Below the pieces are notes generated by a model. It had not been told where the DNA came from. It saw only the letters and a list, made by a program, of their open reading frames with translations, and made no database searches. 29,671 bases of DNA from SIG603 sp964369415 (GTDB lineage Bacteria; Bacillota; Clostridia; Oscillospirales; Acutalibacteraceae): contig CAYJFP010000025.1 of the NCBI GenBank assembly GCA_964369415.1, positions 1 through 29,671 of the forward strand, read 5' to 3'. A program made the position numbers and the translations under genes. Shown one piece after another: positions 23,652 to 29,671 of this stretch (its first letter is position 1; each line of letters starts with the position of its first letter).

Positions 23652-25043
23652 ATGCAAAATCAAAGTAGACCACCGTTAACGCCAAAGCGTTTAGCGATTT
23701 ATTTGTTTATGTTTATAGCTATGATTGCTTCGTGTGTTTTTATTGCGTCTGCACAAAAAAATACTCTGGAGTTTACACTTGAAGATAGCGATATTTCTAA
23801 TATTCAGTTTTATTATTTAAATGACGGAGATTCACAAGATGACTTTTCAGAGGAAAAATCATCTGTTATGGACGTGTCACAAAGTAAAAATGTACTATTT
23901 GAAACAACTAATCAAATGAATACGGTGAGAATAGATTTTGGACCTGAGGCACAAAAAACTGTTTCTACCGAGGATTTAAAGCTTTACTCAGGCTTTCTGA
24001 GTGATACGTTGTCAGCACAAGAGCTTAAATCTGCCATAGATTCAGGAAAAATAATAAGCAAAGATATATCAAGTGAAATTGTAAATTTAGAATTAAAAAT
24101 AACAAGTACAGGCGAAGATCCGTTTATTATAGTGCCGTTGGAGCTTTTTGATTCTCTAAGTTTTCAAACTAATTATTTAGCAATAGCCGTTTCAGTGATT
24201 ATTTCAGCATTTTTGACCTATATTATTTATAGATATGTCACGCTTAAAGATGCAATACTTTTGTTTAAGAATCTTCTTTCAAGCAGAAAAACACTAATAA
24301 AATTATCTGTTAATGATTTTAAATCAAGATATGTTGGTTCTTCTTTTGGATGGATTTGGGCATTTGTTCAGCCTGTAACTACGATTTTACTATTTTGGTT
24401 TGTATTTGAAATAGGACTTCGTAGTACAGGTGTTGAAAATGTACCGTTTATTTTGTGGCTTATGAGTGGACTTATTCCATGGTTCTTCTTTTCAGAAGCG
24501 TGGAATGGTACAACTGGAGTTTATGGAGAATACAGCTATCTTGTGAAAAAAGTTGTGTTCAAAATAGATATATTACCAATTCTAAAGATTGTTTCAGCGC
24601 TTATAATTCACCTGTTTTTTATTGTGTTTATGCTTATAGTATTTTCATTATACGGATTTTTCCCAAATGTAAATATGCTTGGAATTATCTATTACATGGG
24701 ATGTATGGTGTTTTTAGTAATGGGACTAGGACTTATAACGGCGTCTATTTCACCATTTTTTAAAGATTTAGTGCCTATCATGAGTATAGTGCTTCAAATG
24801 GGCATGTGGGCGACGCCGATAATGTGGAATACCTCGATAGTCGGTGAAGATTTAATGTGGATTTTTAAAATGAATCCGATGTATTATGTCGTTACAGGAT
24901 ATAGAAGTAGTATGCTTGGAAGTGTAGTCGATGCGGTTACTATTCAAGATACAGTGTATTTTTGGTTCATTAGTGTTATAATTCTTCTTTTGGGAATTAC
25001 GATATTTAGAAGACTTAGAAGACATTTTGCAGATGTATTATAG
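23652..25043 (+). CDS. Polysaccharide ABC exporter permease (Wzm/TagG type) with N-terminal extracellular domain
   Basis: A 463-residue permease, about 200 longer than typical Wzm/TagG (about 260). The C-terminal part (205-463) is canonical ABC2_membrane: DFKSRYVGSSFGWIWAFVQP (222-241) is the polysaccharide-exporter signature, followed by about six helices and NPMYYVVTGYR. Ahead of it stand a helix (14-33), a beta-rich region (38-170, with TVRIDFGPEAQK) and another helix (175-194), placing an extra domain outside the membrane. The domain may bind glycan or another envelope part; its family was not recognised. AAGGAAG precedes the start. With the adjacent ATPase it should export a lipid-linked glycopolymer. 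Confidence 0.9.
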   Translation: MQNQSRPPLTPKRLAIYLFMFIAMIASCVFIASAQKNTLEFTLEDSDISNIQFYYLNDGDSQDDFSEEKSSVMDVSQSKNVLFETTNQMNTVRIDFGPEAQKTVSTEDLKLYSGFLSDTLSAQELKSAIDSGKIISKDISSEIVNLELKITSTGEDPFIIVPLELFDSLSFQTNYLAIAVSVIISAFLTYIIYRYVTLKDAILLFKNLLSSRKTLIKLSVNDFKSRYVGSSFGWIWAFVQPVTTILLFWFVFEIGLRSTGVENVPFILWLMSGLIPWFFFSEAWNGTTGVYGEYSYLVKKVVFKIDILPILKIVSALIIHLFFIVFMLIVFSLYGFFPNVNMLGIIYYMGCMVFLVMGLGLITASISPFFKDLVPIMSIVLQMGMWATPIMWNTSIVGEDLMWIFKMNPMYYVVTGYRSSMLGSVVDAVTIQDTVYFWFISVIILLLGITIFRRLRRHFADVL

Positions 25044-25052
25044 GAGATTTTA

Positions 25053-26300
25053 ATGGAAAATAATATTGCGATAGAAGTTAGAAATTTAACTAAAATATAT
25101 CCTATATACAAGGATAATGCGGACAGGCTTAAGGAATCACTTAGCCTTACAAGAAAAAAATATCATAAGGATTTTTATGCGCTTAACAATGTAAGTTTTG
25201 CCATTGAAAAAGGCGAGGTTTTTGGCATAGTCGGACAAAATGGTTCAGGCAAATCGACTATATTAAAAATTATAACTGGAGTTTTGTCTCAAACTTCAGG
25301 AGAACTTGAGGTAAACGGTAAGATATCTGCACTTTTAGAACTTGGAGCTGGTTTTAATCAAGAAATGACCGGTATGGAGAATATTTATCTTAATGGTACG
25401 ATAATGGGATATTCTAAGGAAGAAATGGATGTTAAAATCCCTCAAATAGTTGAATTTGCAAGCATAGGTGACTTTATAAATCAGCCGGTAAAGATGTATT
25501 CAAGTGGTATGTTTGCTCGTCTTGCTTTTGCAGTTGCAATTAACGTTGAGCCCGAAATATTGATAGTTGATGAAGCCTTAAGCGTTGGAGATATGCGCTT
25601 TCAGATAAAATGTATGGACCATATGAAAAAGATGATGGAAGGCGGCACGACAGTCATTTTTGTGTCGCACGATACAAATGCAATAAGAAGGTTTTGTACA
25701 AAGGCAATTTGGCTTCATAAAGGAGAAATGTTGTCTATCGGTACAGTAGACGATGTAGTCGATGGATATATTGACTTTTTAAAACTTGGCGAAGATGCGA
25801 TACATCAAAACAAAGAAAAAGTGCAAGAATCTGATAAGAAAGATGTTAAACCATTTGTTCCTGGCGATAATATTGCGGAGATAATCGATTTTGAAATTAC
25901 AGATAGAAGCGGTAATGAGATTGACCAGTGCGATATAAATGATAAAATTTCAATTTGTGTGACTTACGATGTTTATGACGAGAATATAGAAATGCCAGTT
26001 TTGGGAATTGCACTTAGAACTGTAGATAGAGATTACTGTTGTGGATTGAACACATTGCTAGATTCGGTTAAAATTCCATGGAAATACGGTAGAAATCAGT
26101 TTAAGTTGGAATACACCAAAGGTATGTGTGTGGTTGGCGGCATGTACGAGTTTGATGTTGCTATTTTTGATAAGACGGCGACTATTCCGATACATTACAC
26201 TAATACGATAAAAAAAATAAAAGTGACATCAAAATATATTGGCGAAGGAAGAATAATAATACCACATCAATGGAAAGAGGTAAATGACATACATGGGTAA
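25053..26300 (+). CDS. Polysaccharide ABC exporter ATPase with Wzt C-terminal glycan-binding domain
   Basis: A 415-residue ATPase. The nucleotide-binding domain (1-245) has Walker A GQNGSGKS (61-68), signature YSSGMFARLAF (149-159), Walker B ILIVDEAL (169-176) and switch H206. Residues about 270-408 form a Wzt_C-like beta sandwich (EIIDFEITDRSGNEID, GGMYEFDVAIFD). In E. coli O9a this domain recognises the capped non-reducing end of the polymer before export; a similar requirement is inferred here, supported by the methyltransferase in the next gene. It lies 9 nt after the permease and overlaps the next gene by 17 nt. Confidence 0.94.
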   Translation: MENNIAIEVRNLTKIYPIYKDNADRLKESLSLTRKKYHKDFYALNNVSFAIEKGEVFGIVGQNGSGKSTILKIITGVLSQTSGELEVNGKISALLELGAGFNQEMTGMENIYLNGTIMGYSKEEMDVKIPQIVEFASIGDFINQPVKMYSSGMFARLAFAVAINVEPEILIVDEALSVGDMRFQIKCMDHMKKMMEGGTTVIFVSHDTNAIRRFCTKAIWLHKGEMLSIGTVDDVVDGYIDFLKLGEDAIHQNKEKVQESDKKDVKPFVPGDNIAEIIDFEITDRSGNEIDQCDINDKISICVTYDVYDENIEMPVLGIALRTVDRDYCCGLNTLLDSVKIPWKYGRNQFKLEYTKGMCVVGGMYEFDVAIFDKTATIPIHYTNTIKKIKVTSKYIGEGRIIIPHQWKEVNDIHG

Positions 26301-29300
26301 ATATAGTTTAGATTTAATGCTAGATGACAAAGGTTCAGCGGACTATAAAATACTAAATTCGGTTAAACCAAATTCAGTAGTTTTAGAGTTTGGTTGTGCA
26401 AACGGCAGAATGACTAGATATTTAAAAGAAGAGTTAAACTGTACAATGTATATTGTTGAATTCATCAAAGAAGACTTTGATGAAGCGGTAAACTATGCTG
26501 AAAAGGGTGTTTGTGGTGATATTCTTGACTTAAAATGGCTTAAAGAGTTTGAAGGAGTAGAGTTTGATTATATTCTCTTTGCAGATGTTTTAGAGCATTT
26601 ATACAATCCGTTGCTAGCGCTTGAATCTGCATCAAAACTACTAAAAGATAATGGGCAAATACTGCTTTCGGTTCCCAATATTGCACATAATTCTGTAATT
26701 ATAGATTTGATTCAAAACAAGTTTGAGTATAGAAACAGGGGGCTACTCGATAATACTCATATAAGATTTTTTACTTATGATTCATTAATGAGTTTGATTA
26801 GCGATTGTGGTCTTGTGCCGGTAGAAAAACACTCGACTAACTGTCAACCAAAGAATAGTGAATTTGGAAATGATTATTCTCAAATACTTGCATTTTCAAA
26901 GCATTTAGAAAATAAAAAATACGGAACGGTGTACCAATTTGTTGTAAAATTAATGAAAAGGTCTTACTACTCACAAAATTCAAATGATATTAATATTATA
27001 GATGAAATCCAAGACACTTTTGACTCAAATCCGATTATGTATATTGACTATGGAAACGGCTTTAATGAAGAAGATAAGACTTATATCGAGATGAAAAAAC
27101 AGGGCGAAAGTAATCTTTATATCGGTGAAGTCAATATTAAACCAGGGGCAAAATGTATTAGATTTGACCCTGTTGAAAACAAATACTGTATCTTACAAAA
27201 TCTAAAGATATTTGCAAATGGAGTTAAAAAGAAATATACAAATGCAAATGGGTTTGCAGTGGATGAAAATGAAATATTCTTAAACTATGACCCGCAAATT
27301 TTGTGCGAAATAAGTGAAAGCGATACGTCGATAAGAATTTTATGTGAAAAATATGACTTTGATGTAACGGATAGCATTGTTTACGATGTTTTACTAAAAC
27401 AAAAAGAGTTTTTAGACAAAGAAAAATTGACATTAGTTGATATAGATAAAGAGTTTGAAGATACTAAAACCGAGCTTAGCGATACTAGAGTAGAGCTTAG
27501 TGATACTAAAACGGAGCTTAGTGAGGCTAAAGGTGAGATTGACAAGCTGTTAAATGAACTTGATGAGGTTAAATCTCTTTTAGATGAATCTGAAATTGAG
27601 CTTGAAAAAGTAAGATTAGAGTCTAGTGAAAAATCTAATGAGTATATAAATCTTAAGAATCAGTTTGATGCTACTCATGCTGAATTGGTAAGGATTTCAA
27701 CTATACTACATGAAACCAATTTGGCTTTAATGGCGGCAGATCATAAAAATGCAGCTTTACTAGCATCTCATTCTTGGAAAATAACTAAACCTATGAGATT
27801 TATAGTAAGAAACACCAAAAAATTCTTAAGAAGTTTTATCTTAACAAGAACACTTTATAAGGGTCTTGCCTACTGGAAAAATCACGGTTTCAAGGCCATG
27901 CTTGCCCGTGCAAAAGAGAGAAAAAAGGAAAAGAAGAAAGCTGAAGCTGTTTCTACATTTGATTTGATTTCTAATGATGAAAGAAAAATGCAAAGCGGAA
28001 AAGTTTTTTCAAAAAATATTAAATTTAGCGTAATTGTGCCGCTTTATAACACGCCTAAGAACTTTTTGATTGAGATGATTCAGTCTGTCAAAGACCAAAC
28101 ATATTCTAATTGGGAATTATGTTTGGCAGATGGCAGTGATTCTTCTCATACCTATGTGGAAAAAATTTGTAAGAATTTAGCAAAATATGACAAACGAATA
28201 AAATATAAAAAATTAGAAAAAAATCTTGGCATATCTGAAAACACCAATGCAGCGATTGAAATGGCAACAGGTGAATTTATTGCATTGTTCGACCACGACG
28301 ACTTACTTCATCCGTCGGCTTTTTACTATTACATGTTTGAAATATGTGATAAAAATGCAGATTTTGTTTACTGCGATGAGATGACTTTTTCTGAAAGTCT
28401 AAACAATGTTATAACTGTGCATTGCAAACCAAGTTTTGCACTTGATAATTTAAGAGCTAATAATTATATTTGTCATTTCACTGTTTTTAGCAAGGATTTG
28501 TTGAAAATTACAGGTGCTTTTAGAAAAGAATTTGACGGCTCACAAGACCATGATATGATTTTAAGGCTTACTGAAGAAGCGAAACACATTTCTCGTGTGC
28601 CGAAAATTTTATACTTTTGGAGAAGTCATCCAAATTCTGTTGCAATGGATATTAATTCGAAAACTTATGCAATAGATGCTGGTAAAAAAGCAGTTAGGGA
28701 ACATATAAAAAGATCTGGGCAAAATGCTTTAGTAGAAAGTTCAGTGGCTTTTCCTACTATATATAAAATTAATTATGAAATTACAGAACATCCTTTGGTT
28801 TCGATTATTATTCCAAATAAAGATCAAAAAGATGTGTTGAAAAGGTGCATTGACTCAATAGTTAACTTGTCTACTTATAAGAATTATGAAATAATAATTG
28901 TAGAGAATAATAGTGAGACCTCTGAAATATTTGAATATTATGATTCTTTCGACAAAACAGATAATATTAAAGTTGTATATTATAAGGGTGAGTTTAATTA
29001 TTCAAAGATAAATAATTTTGGTTTTGAATATGCAGATGGCGAACAAATAATCCTACTTAATAATGATGTTGAAGTGATTGCAAATAATTGGATAGAAGAA
29101 ATGCTGATGTATTCACAAAGGGATGATGTTGGTGCAGTGGGTGCAAAATTATATTATCCTGATAACACAATACAACATGCTGGAATAATCTTGGGGCTTG
29201 GTCAACATAGAGTTGCTGGGCATGGACATTACAGGTGCGATAGAAACAACGTTGGTTATATGGGTAAGCTATACTACGCACAAAACATGACGGCAGTTAC

Positions 29301-29619
29301 TGCTGCTTGTATGATGATAAAGAGATCTGTTTTTGAAGAAGTTGAAGGATTAGATTCGAAGTTTCAAGTAGCTTTTAATGATGTGGATTTTTGCCTAAGA
29401 ATTAGAAAAGCTGGCTATATGATATGTTGGACGCCTTATGCAGAACTTTATCACTATGAATCACTTAGCAGAGGACTTGAAGATACTACAGAGAAAAAAC
29501 TAAGATTTGAGAAAGAGGCAGATTTGTTTAGGGAGCGCTGGAAAAATGAACTCGAAGACGGCGACCCATACTATAATCCGAATTTTACTCTTGATCATTC
29601 TGATTATAGTTTAAAATAA
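26284..29619 (+). CDS. Fused methyltransferase, coiled coil and dual GT2 glycosyltransferase
   Basis: An 1111-residue cytoplasmic or membrane-associated protein. Residues 1-230 are a class I SAM methyltransferase (EFGCANG at 35-41, DVLEHLYNP at 101-109). About 236-370 is beta-rich. A coiled coil covers about 372-490, with heptads DTKTELS, DTRVELS, DTKTELS at 393-413. SWKITKPMRF (497-506) and a basic stretch (504-552) follow. Two GT2 domains occupy 580-830 (FSVIVPLYNT, DHDD at 670-673, QDHD at 755-758) and 837-1090 (VSIIIPNKDQ, NNDVE at 926-930, NDVDFCLR at 1032-1039). It should build a glycan with two linkages and methylate it. Two starts (26284, 26293) are possible; AGAGG at 26276-26280 suits neither perfectly. 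Confidence 0.9.
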   Translation: MTYMGKYSLDLMLDDKGSADYKILNSVKPNSVVLEFGCANGRMTRYLKEELNCTMYIVEFIKEDFDEAVNYAEKGVCGDILDLKWLKEFEGVEFDYILFADVLEHLYNPLLALESASKLLKDNGQILLSVPNIAHNSVIIDLIQNKFEYRNRGLLDNTHIRFFTYDSLMSLISDCGLVPVEKHSTNCQPKNSEFGNDYSQILAFSKHLENKKYGTVYQFVVKLMKRSYYSQNSNDINIIDEIQDTFDSNPIMYIDYGNGFNEEDKTYIEMKKQGESNLYIGEVNIKPGAKCIRFDPVENKYCILQNLKIFANGVKKKYTNANGFAVDENEIFLNYDPQILCEISESDTSIRILCEKYDFDVTDSIVYDVLLKQKEFLDKEKLTLVDIDKEFEDTKTELSDTRVELSDTKTELSEAKGEIDKLLNELDEVKSLLDESEIELEKVRLESSEKSNEYINLKNQFDATHAELVRISTILHETNLALMAADHKNAALLASHSWKITKPMRFIVRNTKKFLRSFILTRTLYKGLAYWKNHGFKAMLARAKERKKEKKKAEAVSTFDLISNDERKMQSGKVFSKNIKFSVIVPLYNTPKNFLIEMIQSVKDQTYSNWELCLADGSDSSHTYVEKICKNLAKYDKRIKYKKLEKNLGISENTNAAIEMATGEFIALFDHDDLLHPSAFYYYMFEICDKNADFVYCDEMTFSESLNNVITVHCKPSFALDNLRANNYICHFTVFSKDLLKITGAFRKEFDGSQDHDMILRLTEEAKHISRVPKILYFWRSHPNSVAMDINSKTYAIDAGKKAVREHIKRSGQNALVESSVAFPTIYKINYEITEHPLVSIIIPNKDQKDVLKRCIDSIVNLSTYKNYEIIIVENNSETSEIFEYYDSFDKTDNIKVVYYKGEFNYSKINNFGFEYADGEQIILLNNDVEVIANNWIEEMLMYSQRDDVGAVGAKLYYPDNTIQHAGIILGLGQHRVAGHGHYRCDRNNVGYMGKLYYAQNMTAVTAACMMIKRSVFEEVEGLDSKFQVAFNDVDFCLRIRKAGYMICWTPYAELYHYESLSRGLEDTTEKKLRFEKEADLFRERWKNELEDGDPYYNPNFTLDHSDYSLK
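27460..27543 (+). repeat. 21-bp tandem repeats encoding coiled-coil heptads
   Basis: Three near-identical 21-bp units (27460-27480, 27481-27501, 27502-27522) and a fourth degraded one (27523-27543) encode DTKTELS, DTRVELS, DTKTELS and EAKGEID. The unit length equals exactly one heptad, so gain or loss of units by slippage would lengthen or shorten the coiled coil and keep both frame and register. Confidence 0.85.
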
Positions 29620-29624
29620 ACCTC

Positions 29625-29657
29625 AAAACGACACATTTTTGCATGTGTCGTTTTTTT
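29625..29657 (+). terminator. Terminator of the glycopolymer export operon
   Basis: A perfect 12-bp stem (AAAACGACACAT / ATGTGTCGTTTT) with a 6-nt loop and a run of seven T, starting 6 nt after the stop codon. It closes the three-gene operon. Confidence 0.92.
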
Positions 29658-29671
29658 ATAAAATTTATTTA

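Overview
The window is AT-rich and densely coded. Its consensus sigma-A promoters (TTGACA-17-TATAAT type), AAGGAGG-like ribosome sites, lipoprotein and signal peptides of Gram-positive style and gene families point to a member of the Bacillota, most likely a glycan-fermenting anaerobe of the Clostridia. Genus cannot be fixed from sequence alone. No RNA gene, CRISPR array or insertion sequence was seen, and no stretch over 300 bases lacks a gene.

Region 1 (1-8180, minus strand) is an envelope-sensing block. A two-component pair (OmpR-type regulator, then sensor kinase) lies upstream of a separate five-gene operon: lipoprotein, two ABC-2 permeases, a short ABC ATPase and a membrane-anchored multi-domain surface protein. 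A PhoB-like direct repeat (TGTAA-N6-TGTAA) occurs about 70 nt upstream of both operons, which suggests the regulator controls both. At the very start a second response regulator is cut off inside its DNA-binding domain. It runs out of frame into the Walker A motif of an unrelated ABC ATPase, so this is either a deletion junction or an assembly edge artefact.

Region 2 (8370-17269) holds a small cupin-like lyase relative, an operon of sulfatase, patatin-type lipase and inorganic pyrophosphatase, a single GH30 glycosidase, a GNAT acetyltransferase and, on the minus strand, a 1064-residue inverting beta-glucan-type phosphorylase of clan GH-Q. All lack signal peptides, so they should act in the cytoplasm.

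Region 3 (17455-23547) is one tight operon: esterase, YjbR-like protein, GH13 alpha-amylase, P-loop kinase-like protein, SGNH-type DUF4886 protein and a large ADP-ribosylglycohydrolase-fold protein with two C-terminal beta-sandwich domains. It looks like intracellular glycan processing. No sugar importer is present.

Region 4 (23550-29657) is the most striking part: a self-contained three-gene glycopolymer assembly and export unit between a perfect consensus promoter and a strong terminator. It encodes a Wzm-type permease with an added extracellular domain, a Wzt-type ATPase with a C-terminal glycan-recognition domain, and an 1111-residue protein joining a methyltransferase, a beta-rich linker, a coiled coil with 21-bp tandem repeats and two GT2 glycosyltransferase domains. 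By analogy with the WbdD/WbdA and Wzm/Wzt system of E. coli O9a, I infer that capping, length measurement and polymerisation are combined in one polypeptide.
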